Part shown: piece after piece, positions 26,201-35,987 of the stretch
How the letters are laid out: every line of letters starts with the position of its first letter
How positions within the stretch are numbered: position 1 is the stretch's first letter
From: Aliterella atlantica CENA595
Lineage (GTDB): Bacteria > Cyanobacteriota > Cyanobacteriia > Cyanobacteriales > Chroococcidiopsidaceae
Reading direction: 5' to 3'
NCBI RefSeq assembly: GCF_000952155.1
Contig: NZ_JYON01000006.1
Coordinates: 26,833-90,832, forward strand
DNA: 64,000 nucleotides
Made by a program: the position numbers and the translations under genes
The notes under the pieces: model-generated
Told to the model about the DNA's origin: nothing
Seen by the model: the letters and a program-made list of their open reading frames with translations, nothing else
The model's database searches: none

Positions 26201-26687
26201 TACTACGCAAACGCAACTACTAGCTTTGAATGCCTCAATCGAAGCTACCCGCGCCGGAGAGTACGGTAGAGGTTTTGCTGTAGTAGCAGATGAAGTCCGC
26301 TCTTTAGCCCGTCAGTCAGCCAAAGCAACTACAGAAATTGAGCAATTGGTTCAAGATATTCAAACAGAAACCATTGATGTCGCAGCAGCGATGGATGCTG
26401 GAGTAGAACAAGTAGTAGCTGGGACTAATCTGGTTAATGAGACTAGACAAAGCTTAAATGCGATCGTCGAATCGACAGCCCAAATCAGCCAGTTAGTGCA
26501 AGGAATTACTCAATCAACCTTAGCTCAAACTCAGCAATCGCAATCTGTCACCCAAACGATTGCCGATTTAGCTTCAGTTGCAACAAGAACATCCGAAGGT
26601 TCGGTGCAAATTTCCAACTCTTTCAAAGAATTACTGGCAATGGCTAAAGACCTCCAAGCCAGCGTCGAACAGTTCAAAGTCAATTAA
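23229..26687 (+). CDS. Soluble methyl-accepting protein with four GAF domains, PixJ/HmpD type
   Basis: An 1152-residue chemoreceptor with no membrane segment. GAF domains lie at about 45-215, 236-400, 416-600 and 618-810; a HAMP linker ([35 protein letters not shown]) follows at about 828-880; the rest is an MCP signalling domain with a normal tip ([18 protein letters not shown]). GAF2 has the bilin-attachment pattern [11 protein letters not shown] with Cys334-His335, as in cyanobacteriochromes; GAF4 has Cys-Tyr at the same place; GAF1 and GAF3 lack the Cys. A light-sensing receptor is therefore plausible. The start used is GTG at 23229, without a good ribosome-binding site; an in-frame ATG at 23301 is possible. 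Confidence 0.9.
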   Translation: MRRLFSTRSEDQNGDAPLVLGTPAMAQQYHQSSTNVVDGNGTNGSGQDLFKNQRQKLAAIVEQMRQAANLEALFDTTVSEARKSLQADRILIYRFETSDRGIVVAEAIGREWTPTLGENLPCTCFGMDEAKLYLQEQIVEIDNTHTNNAPLTPYQKQLLERFQVQASLSLPILVDRDVWGLLVVQQCAMPRHWEEVEINLLSQLVLELTLTVQTLEFRLKLHRQTEYSRTATQVAAKVMEKIRRAFDVDTVFQTTTYELLQLLKADRVAVYKFAPDWSGEFISEAVAPGWIPLVGPGIRTIWEDSHLQETQGGRYRHNETYAVDDIYKAGYAACHINILEEYQIRATAIAPIFFGGTLWGLLAAYQNSGPRHWEEIDINCLAQVGAQLGVALKQAEYLEQVNTKNEELAKVAEQERTVAKIVDKIRKSLDIDTVFKTTTQEVRQILQVDRVVVYRFNSDWSGEFVAESVAPDYASVLSKGFEEKVGNCSGIVNLRPSGSMASNSPSIYQQQGIAAQNRNRQAFSVDDISQVGFSPEYLEAMDRIEAKAYLTTAIFVGDKLWGLLGTYQNSSPRQWQKSEEKLLTQIGTQFGIALQQAEYLQQVEAKTQQLTQITEQERAVTRVIDKIRKSLDLDTIFRTTTQEIRKLIKADRVAVYRFNPDWSGQFVSESVGTDWTPLSTQKLDSDVTNCDSVRNLGGGQARLEQDTYLQDTQGGRYHQDKEGFAVNDIYQAGFSPCYIESLERFEAKAYITIPIFAGEQLWGLLGTYQNSGPRQWEESEQKLLRQIGTQFGIAIQQAATLEKVQLQSQKLLDAAKREKAAKEQLQKRAVQLLVAVRPALEGDLTVRAPITEDEVGTIADAYNNTIQSLRKLVTQVKNSANNVALTSRQSESAIVNLSTQAQYQVEELTDTLEQIQQMINVTQIVSANAQQVEVAVQQANHTVQTGNTAMNRTVDGILEIRKTVAETGKKIKRLSESSQKISRVVNLISNFTTQTQLLALNASIEATRAGEYGRGFAVVADEVRSLARQSAKATTEIEQLVQDIQTETIDVAAAMDAGVEQVVAGTNLVNETRQSLNAIVESTAQISQLVQGITQSTLAQTQQSQSVTQTIADLASVATRTSEGSVQISNSFKELLAMAKDLQASVEQFKVN

Positions 26688-26704
26688 AACTGAGAAATGA
26701 GCAT

Positions 26705-26889
26705 AGTTATAAATGCTAAATCAACTTAAGATTTAGTATTTATAACTAAAATCATTAATGCTTCAGCATCGATCGCTAAAAATTATTAAGAAATGCTAAA
26801 TTTCAGGTCAATTTAGCACTTATAACTAAAAACTATCAACCTTCTAAAATTACTAACTCAAAACTCAAAACTTAAAACTCAAAACTATT
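26705..26889 (+). repeat. Tandem hairpins and heptad repeats between the MCP and cheA genes
   Basis: First hairpin: 18-base arms at 26705-26722 and 26730-26747 with one G-T pair and a seven-base loop. A second, related one near 26792-26821 (AAATGCTAAATT / AATTTAGCACTT) repeats the same arm sequence, and both are followed by TTATAACTAAAA. The end of the region holds AACTCAAAACT-type heptads (about 26855-26889) just before the cheA start. Neither hairpin has a T-run. Confidence 0.7.
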
Positions 26890-26890
26890 A

Positions 26891-29773
26891 ATGACCAGCA
26901 TCTACGACGAAACGCGCAATCTATTCTTGCTTGAAGCGCCAGAACTATTAGAAAATATCGAACGCGACTTACTCAACTTAAAAGAAGACCGCAGCCCTGC
27001 TAAAGTACACAACCTCATGCGGATGACGCACACCCTCAAAGGCGCTGCTGCTTGTGTTGGGTTAGAAACAATTAAAACAGTGGCGCATTCTTTGGAAGAT
27101 GCATTCAAGGCACTGTATAACCCTGATGTAGTTATCGATCCAGAGTTGGAATCATTATTATTTCAAGGTTATGAGTGCTTGCGCCTGCCTTTAACTGCCG
27201 AATTTACAGATACGCCTATAGATGAAGCTGAAGTCCTTAACCGCGCTGCTGGAGTATTTACTAGCCTGCAAGGAAAGTTAGGCGACTTGTTTGACAACCA
27301 AGCACAAATTCCTTCATCAGCAGAATTGGGATTTGATATTACTCAGTCAATCTTTGAAACTGGAGTTAGCAAAAGGTTAAAAGATTTAGCTGCAGCTTTA
27401 GAACATTCCCAAACAGCAGAGATAGCATCACTTTTACAAGAGCAAGCTACAGTATTTGTGGGTTTAGCAGAGTCGCTCAAATTACCTGGTTTTGGCGCGA
27501 TCGCTTCCACTATTTTACAAGCTCTCCAAGTTCGCCCAAATGAGGTTATTAGTATTGCTCAAATAGCTTTAGCAGACTTAGAAGCAGCGCAAGCAGTTAT
27601 CCTTGCAGGCGATCGCGATCGCGGCGGCGAACCTTCTGCTGCTTTGCAAGCATTAGCGGCTAACGATAACCAACAAGATTTAGATTTGCCCGATTTAAGC
27701 CTACTCGAACAGCTTGGAGATGATCTTGAATCTCAACTACCAAATAGTTTAGAAGAGACGGAATTTGCGCTGGAATTAAATGATACATGGGACTTTAGCC
27801 CAGAATCTATGGAGCAAGTTTTTGGTAGTTTGCCGTTAGAGACAGCACCAGAAGTTGCTGCTAACAGTGAAGTTAATCTTCCTACTTTAAATTCAACTAG
27901 CGAACGACCCAAAGAGCAAGCTACCCCTAATCCAACTGTACGCGTCGAACAATTAAAACTGGCTAGGCTCAATCAACTTTCTGGAGAACTACTTACCAAT
28001 CAAAATCACCAATTTGCAGCAGACGAGCAAATTCAAGCTACTATCCAGAAATTGCAGCAACAGTTGTCTCAACACCAGAAAGTTCTCACTCAACTACGCG
28101 ACTGGTCAGATATGCTGACAATAGAAATGGAGCAGCCCGTAGCCACCGATACAGAGCGACTACACAACCTGCAACAGTCATTTACTAGCGAGTTTCAGCA
28201 GCTTTTAAACTCTGCTTGGGACGATACTATTCAAATGGAAGAAACGCTAGAAGAAACTGGCTTATTTAGCAGCAAATCAAGCCAAATTCTCGAAAAACAA
28301 CAAAGGCTATTAACTAGCGTCCGCGACGACTTGCTCTCAGCCCAGATGTCACCTTTAGGCGAAATTTTTAGTCGCTTTGAGCGAGTATTACAGCAATTAA
28401 GTAGCGTACATGGCAAACAAGCACAACTAGAAATTAGCGGCACAGAAGTGTTGATCGATAAAGCGATCGCCCAAAAACTATACGATCCCATCCTCCATTT
28501 AGTTCGTAATGCTTACGATCACGGTATTGAAAGCGCGCAGCAACGCCTGCAATTAGGGAAATCAGAGCAAGGACAAATCTGCATTCAAGCTTATCAGCAA
28601 GAGCGCTGGACAGTAATTGCCGTCAGCGATGATGGCAAAGGTTTGGATTTTGAGAAAATTGGCGAACGAGCGCTGGAAGTAAACTTAATTGCCCCAGAAC
28701 AAGCAGAAAGCCTCACAGAAGAGAAGCTGATCGATTTATTGTTTACACCAGGATTTTCCACTGTAGCTCAAGTTAGCGATTTATCTGGGCGCGGTGTGGG
28801 GTTAGATGTCGTGCGATCGCAAATAGAAAGCCTGCAGGGGCAAATTTCAGTGCGATCGCAACCCCAACAAGGTACGACTTTTTATCTCCAAATTCCTGTC
28901 AGCTTAAAGATTGCTAAAGTATTAACTGTCCAAGTAGGCGATCGCGCTTACGGTTTTGTCGCCGAAGCGATCGAGCGAATTTTACTGCCGCAACCAGAGC
29001 AAATTAACCAATGGCAAAGCGGACAAAGAGTTATGCAATGGCAGGAAGACGAGCAACAATATTCTGTACCCGTCTATAAACTATCCCATATAGTTCAGCA
29101 TTCTTCCTTAGCTAAAGCAAGTCAACAGCCATCCCCTTTACTACTAATTCAACACCAAGAAGAAGTAATTGGCATAGAAGTTGACCGAGTAATTGGCGAA
29201 CAAGAGTTAGTAATTAGACCTGTAGGCGAAATAATTAATCCTCCTAGTTACGTGCTGGGCTGTTGTATATTGGCTGATGGCAGTTTGACCTTGATGCTTG
29301 ATAGTACAGAACTAATTACACAGTTACCCAAGCAAAAAGGAATCGATAGTGAGCCAACTAAAGCTATTCTCCCTGCACCCGTAGGTAACACCGAAAGTAT
29401 CGGCACAGCACAGATATTAGTAGTAGATGATTCAGTTACAGTACGACAAAACTTAGCGGCAGTTTTACAAAAAGCTGGTTATCAAGTTTGGCAAGCTAAA
29501 GACGGCACAGAAGCGATCGCTACCTTAGAGCAATATCCAAAAATCAAACTAATCATTTCTGATGTGGAAATGCCAGGAATGAATGGCTTTAAGTTTTTAA
29601 GCCATCGTTCGGCACATCCAGCTTGGCAGAAAATTCCCGTAATTATGCTTACCTCGCGCAGCAGCGAAAAATATCAACAGATTGCTTTTGAGTTAGGTGC
29701 TAATGGCTACTTGACCAAACCCTATTTGGATCGAGAAATTTTAAATGCTGTTACTAATGCGATCGCGGCTTAA
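26891..29773 (+). CDS. CheA hybrid histidine kinase with receiver, PixL/HmpE type
   Basis: A 960-residue kinase. Order: Hpt domain with phosphorylatable His47 (MRMTHTLKGAA), a linker of about 300 residues, dimerisation and HATPase domains (N-box HLVRNAYDHGIE at about 534-545, DDGKGLD, LSGRGVGLDVV), a CheW domain (about 670-810), and a C-terminal receiver with Asp891 in ISDVEMPG. It phosphorylates the PATAN-REC and CheY proteins of the same operon. The ATG lies 203 bases after the MCP gene, behind structured repeats. Confidence 0.93.
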   Translation: MTSIYDETRNLFLLEAPELLENIERDLLNLKEDRSPAKVHNLMRMTHTLKGAAACVGLETIKTVAHSLEDAFKALYNPDVVIDPELESLLFQGYECLRLPLTAEFTDTPIDEAEVLNRAAGVFTSLQGKLGDLFDNQAQIPSSAELGFDITQSIFETGVSKRLKDLAAALEHSQTAEIASLLQEQATVFVGLAESLKLPGFGAIASTILQALQVRPNEVISIAQIALADLEAAQAVILAGDRDRGGEPSAALQALAANDNQQDLDLPDLSLLEQLGDDLESQLPNSLEETEFALELNDTWDFSPESMEQVFGSLPLETAPEVAANSEVNLPTLNSTSERPKEQATPNPTVRVEQLKLARLNQLSGELLTNQNHQFAADEQIQATIQKLQQQLSQHQKVLTQLRDWSDMLTIEMEQPVATDTERLHNLQQSFTSEFQQLLNSAWDDTIQMEETLEETGLFSSKSSQILEKQQRLLTSVRDDLLSAQMSPLGEIFSRFERVLQQLSSVHGKQAQLEISGTEVLIDKAIAQKLYDPILHLVRNAYDHGIESAQQRLQLGKSEQGQICIQAYQQERWTVIAVSDDGKGLDFEKIGERALEVNLIAPEQAESLTEEKLIDLLFTPGFSTVAQVSDLSGRGVGLDVVRSQIESLQGQISVRSQPQQGTTFYLQIPVSLKIAKVLTVQVGDRAYGFVAEAIERILLPQPEQINQWQSGQRVMQWQEDEQQYSVPVYKLSHIVQHSSLAKASQQPSPLLLIQHQEEVIGIEVDRVIGEQELVIRPVGEIINPPSYVLGCCILADGSLTLMLDSTELITQLPKQKGIDSEPTKAILPAPVGNTESIGTAQILVVDDSVTVRQNLAAVLQKAGYQVWQAKDGTEAIATLEQYPKIKLIISDVEMPGMNGFKFLSHRSAHPAWQKIPVIMLTSRSSEKYQQIAFELGANGYLTKPYLDREILNAVTNAIAA

Positions 29774-29839
29774 TTAAGCTTAATTGCAACTTTTTCCACC
29801 AATTGGGCTTAAAATTTTGCTAACGTTTTCCTGGCTAAT

Positions 29840-30373
29840 ATGCTTAATTTACAGAAAAATTGCTTATCCTCAGTTAGAAAGCGGCTATATTGGCGGCTAA
29901 TTACCAGTTCGTTTGTAGTAACTGGGCTAGCAATGACGGTTCCTGCTACTGCTGTAACGATTCCCTCTTCTTACCGCAACGATTATCGCTTTTGCGCAGC
30001 GAGGTTGTTAGCGCTGAATATTCCTGCAGCGGAAGTATCTTCAGCTTGTTCTACTGCTTTAAATCCGAGAAGATTATCTACCTGCGTCTATGATATTGGG
30101 CGGCGTACGAATATCTTAGCTACTGATGCGCTATCTACTTGCAGACAAGTTAGGCAACCAAATGAGTTAGCAAGTTGTGTAGTCGGAATTAGCGTCAATG
30201 CTCAAGAAGAAACTATCCCCGAAGTTCTCGATTATTGCCGTCGCAGCCTTCTGCCTGTAAGATTTGCCCAATGTGTAGTTGGCTTGCGTCAAGAAATTGA
30301 CGTTTCTCCTATTCAAGCAATGGATACTTGCATTAGTGCTAGCGATCGCGCTTTTCCTGCTACCTTAAGATAA
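29840..30373 (+). CDS. Secreted protein with repeated C-x11-C units
   Basis: A 177-residue protein, function unknown. An N-terminal signal peptide (about residues 15-39, WRLITSSFVVTGLAMTVPATA) precedes a mature region built of about four repeats of some 36-40 residues. Three contain a C-x11-C pair with a central Pro and a following VxxI/L: CSTALNPRRLSTC, CRQVRQPNELASC, CRRSLLPVRFAQC. The Cys pairs probably form disulphides in the periplasm or outside. It follows the chemotaxis operon on the same strand by 66 bases, but nothing ties it to that function. Confidence 0.7.
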   Translation: MLNLQKNCLSSVRKRLYWRLITSSFVVTGLAMTVPATAVTIPSSYRNDYRFCAARLLALNIPAAEVSSACSTALNPRRLSTCVYDIGRRTNILATDALSTCRQVRQPNELASCVVGISVNAQEETIPEVLDYCRRSLLPVRFAQCVVGLRQEIDVSPIQAMDTCISASDRAFPATLR

Positions 30374-30384
30374 TCAAACTCTAC

Positions 30385-30462
30385 AGTTAAGAGTCACAGT
30401 AGTTAATAGTAACTAGCTACTGCCTCTTAACTGGTCACTGGTCACTGATTACTGGTCACTGA
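30385..30462. repeat. Nested inverted repeat plus GGTCACTGATTACT direct repeats
   Basis: AGTTAAGAG (30385-30393) pairs with CTCTTAACT (30424-30432), enclosing a further CAGTAG/CTACTG pair (30397-30402, 30415-30421 region). Directly after come several copies of (C)TGGTCACTGATTA up to the mraY stop. The hairpin lies between convergent genes and may terminate either; the direct repeats are typical cyanobacterial intergenic filler. Confidence 0.55.
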
Positions 30463-31559
30463 TTAAATGTAATTGCCAAACACAACAGCGCCAAAACACC
30501 TGTAATTGCATAAAACGTTGCCACTACTTGCGTTTCTGCCCATCCAGACAGTTCTAAATGATGGTGTAAGGGAGCCATCTTTAATAAGCGCTTGCCAACT
30601 CCATCAGGTCCTTTGGTAGCTTTGTAATAGCTTACTTGTGCCATTACAGACAAAGTTTCGACAAAAAAGATCCCGCCGACAATAAATAGCGCCCACAAAG
30701 TGTTAGATAACAGCGCTACAGATGCTAAAGCACCTCCTAACGCCAAAGAACCAGTATCGCCCATAAAAACGCGAGCAGGGTTGCGGTTGTGAACTAGAAA
30801 ACCCAAGCAGCTACCGCTCATACAAGCGCAAAATACCATCAAGCCTGTGGAAGTAGGCGCAACCAAAGCACCTAAGCCTAATAAAGCGATCGCTGCTACG
30901 CCTGCAGCTAACCCATCAACGCCGTCAGTTAAATTAGTAGCATTGCTCTCTGCAACTAATACAAACGCTGCTAATAGCCAAAATAGCAATCCCAAAGGCA
31001 AAGCAAAACCAAACGGTAAAGCGATCGTTGTAATATTGCCCGATTGACTCCAAGCAAGCCACAGACAAAACGCTACACCAAAACCAATTTGCAAGGCAAG
31101 TTTCATGCGTGGCGAAATGCCTTTATTTGACTTGCGGCGCAAAATTTGCCAATCATCTAGCCACCCTATAGCAGCATAGCCCAAAGTCAAAGCGGATACA
31201 GCAATTACATCAGCCGCAAAGCCCGATAATAAGATAGCAAAAACAACCGCTACAGGCACAAAAAACACCCCGCCCATTGTCGGAGTGCCTGCTTTTTTCA
31301 AATGTGCTTGGGGACCATCTTCGCGGATAATTTGCCCAGTTTTCAGCTTCAGTAATATAGGTACAACCCAGTAGCCTAAGAGTGCAGTAACTAGGGCGCA
31401 AATCCCGAAAGGCAAAGTTAGCGAACTCAATTGCCAGGGTAGGCGGTGCGCTAGCCAGTCGCCAAGCAATACCGCTGTCCCCAACACCGTACTAATCGAT
31501 ATAAGTAAACTGGTTCCAGAAAGATTTAACGACCAACGAGAAGATGATTTAGCTTCCAC
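30456..31559 (-). CDS. mraY: Phospho-N-acetylmuramoyl-pentapeptide-transferase MraY
   Basis: A 367-residue membrane enzyme that transfers phospho-MurNAc-pentapeptide to undecaprenyl phosphate, forming lipid I. About ten hydrophobic segments are visible. Conserved motifs: QAHLKKAGTPTMGG near residue 85, WLDDWQI with the catalytic Asp pair, ATNLTDGVDGLA, MGDTGSLALGG and the HHHLE motif in MAPLHHHLELSG. Length matches the family. It is not beside other mur genes here, as is common in cyanobacteria. Confidence 0.97.
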   Translation of the reverse strand: MEAKSSSRWSLNLSGTSLLISISTVLGTAVLLGDWLAHRLPWQLSSLTLPFGICALVTALLGYWVVPILLKLKTGQIIREDGPQAHLKKAGTPTMGGVFFVPVAVVFAILLSGFAADVIAVSALTLGYAAIGWLDDWQILRRKSNKGISPRMKLALQIGFGVAFCLWLAWSQSGNITTIALPFGFALPLGLLFWLLAAFVLVAESNATNLTDGVDGLAAGVAAIALLGLGALVAPTSTGLMVFCACMSGSCLGFLVHNRNPARVFMGDTGSLALGGALASVALLSNTLWALFIVGGIFFVETLSVMAQVSYYKATKGPDGVGKRLLKMAPLHHHLELSGWAETQVVATFYAITGVLALLCLAITFNQ

Positions 31560-31622
31560 GATATTATTTAATCACTCACACCACATTATGCAGGCGATCG
31601 CCAACTTTAAGACTTGCTTTTA

Positions 31623-31874
31623 TTAGCCAATGTCATCATCCTCAATTGGATCGTCGCTATCATCAAAGTCTTCATAACTAGAATCATCTGAATCAATGAT
31701 GTCTACTAAATCGGGAATCGGTTCGCCTGATGGTAACAAATCGGGTTCTTGGCGATCGCGTGCCACCAGTCTACCGCTAGATTGCAACCAGTCTAAGATT
31801 GAAGATTCGTGCTTTGAAGGAATTACTGCCGCTACGCGATCGCGGGGCTGTTCTTGCAGAGGAGATTTGGGCAT
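31623..31874 (-). CDS. Small acidic conserved protein, DUF3134-like
   Basis: An 83-residue protein in two parts: a conserved N-terminal half (PRDRVAAVIPSKHESSILDWLQSSGRLVARD) of the type I associate with cyanobacterial DUF3134, and a very acidic tail of Asp/Glu/Ser from about residue 55. No membrane segment. It lies 63 bases upstream of mraY on the same strand and may be co-transcribed. Function unknown. Confidence 0.65.
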   Translation of the reverse strand: MPKSPLQEQPRDRVAAVIPSKHESSILDWLQSSGRLVARDRQEPDLLPSGEPIPDLVDIIDSDDSSYEDFDDSDDPIEDDDIG

Positions 31875-32034
31875 ATAAAAATGCTCGGTTAAACGGCTCT
31901 AATTATACTACAAAGTTTACCACTTACTAATTCGTAAATATCAGCAAATTGTCAATTAAAAGTAAAAAAACTTATTAAATATGCGAACAGAAATGATTAG
32001 CATGAGGAAAGAGAAAATAAGGCTGAAAAAGGCG

Positions 32035-32619
32035 ATGATTGGAAAATCGACACTAATGGAAGCGATCGCTGGAAAAAATCGCGGATTGCTAGCAACAGAC
32101 ACCCAAAAGCAAGCAATAGCAGTAGCGATCGCGCAATTAGAAGACCGCAACCCCACCCCGCGCTCGGTAGAGGCGGGAGAGTTGTTAGAAGGCGATTGGC
32201 GACTGCTTTATACAACTAGCAAAGGTTTACTTGGTATTGACCGATTTCCCTTTCTCAAGCTCGGTCAAATATATCAATCTATCCGCGTCAAAACTAGCAG
32301 CGTTTATAACATTGCCGAAATTTATGGCTTACCTTATTTAGAAGGCATAGTTAGCGTTGCTGCTAAATTCGAGCCACTTTCCGAACGCCGAGTACACGTC
32401 AAATTCGAGCGATCGATCTTAGGCTTGCAGCGCTTCATCGGTTATCAATCGCCAGCAAGTTTTATCAGTCAAATTGAAACAGGCGACAAGTTCGCAGCCA
32501 TAGATTTTGGTATCGACAGCCGCGAACAACAAGGTTGGCTAGATATTACTTATCTTGACAATGACTTGCGAATTGGGCGAGGCAATGAAGGCAGCGTATT
32601 TGTCTTAAGTAAGGTTTAA
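32035..32619 (+). CDS. PAP/fibrillin (plastid-lipid-associated) protein
   Basis: About 194 residues of the PAP/fibrillin lipocalin-like family, which associates with thylakoids and plastoglobules and helps photoprotection. Seen: LMEAIAGKNRGLLATDTQKQAI at the N-terminus, LEGDWRLLYTTSKGLLGIDRFPFLKLGQIYQ, and a C-terminal WLDITYLDNDLRIGRGNEGSVFVLSK typical of the fold. The frame is open from ATG 31981, but the family starts near the ATG at 32035, so I use that. Its end overlaps the convergent HEAT-like gene by 15 bases. Confidence 0.85.
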   Translation: MIGKSTLMEAIAGKNRGLLATDTQKQAIAVAIAQLEDRNPTPRSVEAGELLEGDWRLLYTTSKGLLGIDRFPFLKLGQIYQSIRVKTSSVYNIAEIYGLPYLEGIVSVAAKFEPLSERRVHVKFERSILGLQRFIGYQSPASFISQIETGDKFAAIDFGIDSREQQGWLDITYLDNDLRIGRGNEGSVFVLSKV

Positions 32620-35600
32620 ACTGCTAGCTGGCGGCGGAAAGATAAATTGGGCAGCAGCAGCAATAAAAGTAGCGCGATCGCTTTGATATTGAGCAAGACG
32701 CAAGCGCCGCTCATCATTCCAGCCATCAATTTGAGCTTGAGCATTCAAAGCTGCTAGCCCCAAGCGCCGCAACCGCGCTTCATGATGATTGGCAAACGCT
32801 GTTTCAATGGCGATCGCATCTGCCAATTTATAATTCCCTGCGCGTTGACTAATTGCATTGACAGCAATAAATAATTCTTCTGGCATTAGCGTCACAATTT
32901 GGGTGATCGCCAGATCGATTAACTCCGATGTAGGTAAAGTTGCGATCGCGAGTTTCCATCTAGGCGCTGCTACCAACGCCTCGCTAGTTAGTACCGCTAA
33001 CACCGCTCTAATTGTAGGTAAAAGTTGGCTGCGTCGCCAATATGCCTGACTTTGGAGAGTATCAATGATTGTTATCAGGGCGCGTCTATTAGGTAGAATT
33101 TGCTCTACGGTAGCGGCAACAACTTCTATATCTGTGCCGCTATAAGTAGCAAAGAAAGCTTGCGCCGCAGCTTGCGATTCATCGGGTAAAGGGGAAGTCA
33201 ATCTTTGTAATAATGGTTGTTGCAACACGCGATCGCGATCGGCAACGGGAAGACTTCCACAACGCCGTAAAACATCAAGTCTAACTAATGGTTCGGGATG
33301 TTGTACTAGTGTTGCTAATAGAGTCAGTAATTTTTTTTGTGCAGTAAGAGACAGGCGATCGCTCGGTATTCTCGTTACCATAGTTGCGATCGCGCTATCA
33401 GGAGAAACAGCCGCTTGCTGGAAAATTGTCCAAGTTTCATCGCGTTCGAGGTGCGTCCAGAAGGCTCTTAGCAAAGCAATTCGCACATCTCGGTGTAATT
33501 CTCGCTCGTTCCAAGTAAGCAACTCTTGGTAAGCGGAATCTGTAGCAAATTCACCAATCAAACGCACAACTTCTTTAGCAACAGTAACTTTTTCTTGTGG
33601 AACCGATTTTAGTAAGGCGATCGCATTTTCCGGTGACATAGCAAGTATTGCCGTACGCAGCGCATAAATCGCAATTCGGGCGCGATCGTCCTCCATTGCT
33701 TCTAGTAATACTGGAATGCCATCACCATTATCGCGGCGGGCTAAAAGTCTTAACGCGCGATCGCGGATGGCAAGTTGAGTATTTTCTCTTTGAGCTAACT
33801 GTATGAGCCGAGTTGGAGCAACAGTTTGTAAGTTTCCTAGTTGTTCCATAACTTGAAACAAAGTAGATTGATTTTGCCAGCTATCTCGCGTTACAGCCAC
33901 TAGCGTTTCAGCAAATTTATGCTGCATAGTATTAGTCCAGCGCTGAAAATTATCGCTCACACCTAAAACTAAGTAAGTTTTACCCGTACTAAATCGCCCT
34001 TTATACAACTTGCGTTCGAGAAACTGACTGAGCAAATCTTGACGATGACGGTGCAAATAATTTTGCACAACTGGCTGATAGATCCAGCTAGGATCTTGGC
34101 TAATCAAAGTAGGAATGAGAGTTGCCAAGCGATTGTAATGATAAGTTGCTAATACTTGTAATCCTGAAGCCGCAACCCAATCGCTGTAGGGAAGTTGAAT
34201 AGCTTGTTCTAATAGTTCAACTAAACCATCAAATACTTGCAAGCGTTGAGCAAAATATCTTGCTACCATAACTAAATGCTGCGATCGCTCTCGATCTGCC
34301 CAAGCTTGGAAAATCGGCAATAATTGAGGGGCAATTGCTCTTACTTGAGTATTTGATAAGCGATCGCCTAAATCATAAAAACTAAGTTTTCCTCGCGTTT
34401 TAACTAATAAAGCAAGTTGCTCGGCTGCCCAAACTGGATGAAAAGGTAAGAGAAAAATAATAAATCTTTCTGCTGAACTACCAGTCGCAAGAGATAAGTC
34501 AGCAGCATTGAGCGTATCTTGGAGAATTTGGCTTAAATCTGCTAAATGCTCGACCTTCCATATCCCAGGCGGCAAACTTGCCATTGCACCTAGTATTGCA
34601 CCTCGGATCGGATCTTGTTCGTTGCGACGGGCAATTATTTGTTGCAATAAGCTAGCGATCGCTTTACGTTGATACCTGACTGTTTCTACTAAGGTTTTTA
34701 GGGCAATACTGCGAATTTCTGGATCGGGATTTTGGATAAAAGGTTTGAGCGTCTCCCCTGCTTCTTCCCAAGGTAAAAAAGCCGCATAAGCAAGCCTCTG
34801 GCTGAGGCGAGTTGCTAAAATTGGCGAATTTAAATGCCATCTCGCTTCATGCTCTCGAAAGGAACGCGATAAGCTTTGAATGAGATTTATATTGAGGATG
34901 CCTTTAGAGTCACGCCAGCGCGTGTTGTAGTCTACGTAAAGTTGCGATCGCATTTCAGGCGCTAGCTTGCTTAACCATAATTGCGGATTTGGTAAATAAC
35001 CGCGTTCGATTAAAGCTTGCAAGCGAGGCAAATCTAGGTTTTTGGCGACGCGATCGAAGTTACAATTTGCCCGATCTTCTGATTGCAATACTAAGTCTGC
35101 AACTTCTTGGCTGCACCTAATTACTAGCGGTTGCAGGTGAATTTGAGCAATAGGAGTTGTTCGCAGCAAAGCACGACATAAATTTAAGGCTTGATCGGGG
35201 CATCTATCGGCAAGAATTGGTAAAACTGCATTAACGTAAAATCTTAAACGCGGATCTAACTCTGTTGCAGTTTCAGCTTGCTGTTGTAATGTGATAGCAG
35301 TCAGCATAGGGTGACGACGAGCTAGCCTTTGCCCGTCATCATTACTACTTTGGTGCAACAATAGTTGCATATGCTGGTTAACAAATGCCGCCGAACCGAA
35401 AGCTAAAATTTGCGTAAGTTGTTCGGGGTGGGCGATCGCAACTTGTGCTAAATAACGGTCAATAACTTTGTATCGACGTTGTTTAAGCGATAGTTTGAGG
35501 ATAAAATAGCGTTGCTTGATAGGCGCTGCTTGCAACGATGACAGTAGTTGAGCATCATCGCCAAACAAGATAATCAAACGCGTTGCTAGCGAACGTAATT

Positions 35601-35826
35601 GGCGGGAGCGATCGCTTATTCCTTGTAAAATTAACTCTATATTTTGACTGCCATAACAAGATTGCAACGCTAAATAGCGCTCGTAGAAATTGCCGCAAGC
35701 AAGTTGGTTTAATGTATCTGCTAAATTCTGCTCCTGCCTTGAGCGCCTACCTATTTCTACCATCTGTCGCATTCGAGCTTTGTGGGTAAGCGTCTCTAGA
35801 GATTGCAGCAAAGTAGTTGGTGTCAT
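32605..35826 (-). CDS. Large HEAT-like helical-repeat protein
   Basis: A 1073-residue protein with no membrane segment, made of Leu/Ala-rich helical pairs throughout (for example NPDPEIRSIALKTLVETVRY, RENTQLAIRDRALRLLARRDN, HPEPLVRLDVLRRCGSLP), the look of HEAT/ARM repeats. Such scaffolds bind protein partners; nothing identifies the partner. I recognise it only as a conserved cyanobacterial type. Several GCGATCGC sites lie inside, so it is native in composition. It overlaps the fibrillin gene 3' end by 15 bases. Confidence 0.75.
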   Translation of the reverse strand: MTPTTLLQSLETLTHKARMRQMVEIGRRSRQEQNLADTLNQLACGNFYERYLALQSCYGSQNIELILQGISDRSRQLRSLATRLIILFGDDAQLLSSLQAAPIKQRYFILKLSLKQRRYKVIDRYLAQVAIAHPEQLTQILAFGSAAFVNQHMQLLLHQSSNDDGQRLARRHPMLTAITLQQQAETATELDPRLRFYVNAVLPILADRCPDQALNLCRALLRTTPIAQIHLQPLVIRCSQEVADLVLQSEDRANCNFDRVAKNLDLPRLQALIERGYLPNPQLWLSKLAPEMRSQLYVDYNTRWRDSKGILNINLIQSLSRSFREHEARWHLNSPILATRLSQRLAYAAFLPWEEAGETLKPFIQNPDPEIRSIALKTLVETVRYQRKAIASLLQQIIARRNEQDPIRGAILGAMASLPPGIWKVEHLADLSQILQDTLNAADLSLATGSSAERFIIFLLPFHPVWAAEQLALLVKTRGKLSFYDLGDRLSNTQVRAIAPQLLPIFQAWADRERSQHLVMVARYFAQRLQVFDGLVELLEQAIQLPYSDWVAASGLQVLATYHYNRLATLIPTLISQDPSWIYQPVVQNYLHRHRQDLLSQFLERKLYKGRFSTGKTYLVLGVSDNFQRWTNTMQHKFAETLVAVTRDSWQNQSTLFQVMEQLGNLQTVAPTRLIQLAQRENTQLAIRDRALRLLARRDNGDGIPVLLEAMEDDRARIAIYALRTAILAMSPENAIALLKSVPQEKVTVAKEVVRLIGEFATDSAYQELLTWNERELHRDVRIALLRAFWTHLERDETWTIFQQAAVSPDSAIATMVTRIPSDRLSLTAQKKLLTLLATLVQHPEPLVRLDVLRRCGSLPVADRDRVLQQPLLQRLTSPLPDESQAAAQAFFATYSGTDIEVVAATVEQILPNRRALITIIDTLQSQAYWRRSQLLPTIRAVLAVLTSEALVAAPRWKLAIATLPTSELIDLAITQIVTLMPEELFIAVNAISQRAGNYKLADAIAIETAFANHHEARLRRLGLAALNAQAQIDGWNDERRLRLAQYQSDRATFIAAAAQFIFPPPASSLNLT

Positions 35827-35987
35827 AAGATAGCTTGATATAGATTTCTAAATATAGGATGCCTAATAGATAGAACTGCGTTTTTGAGGTAGAAAGCTAA
35901 AGAGCGATATGTTGAAAGACAATTCCTGACAAGATTTGGCGAAGATACGACCGCCTAACGCTACAAACTGGAAGTGAAATTTACTGC

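Noticed and set aside
30430..30462. GGTCACTGATTACT repeats considered as regulator binding sites
   Set aside because: They lie between two convergent gene ends and match common dispersed intergenic filler rather than an operator.
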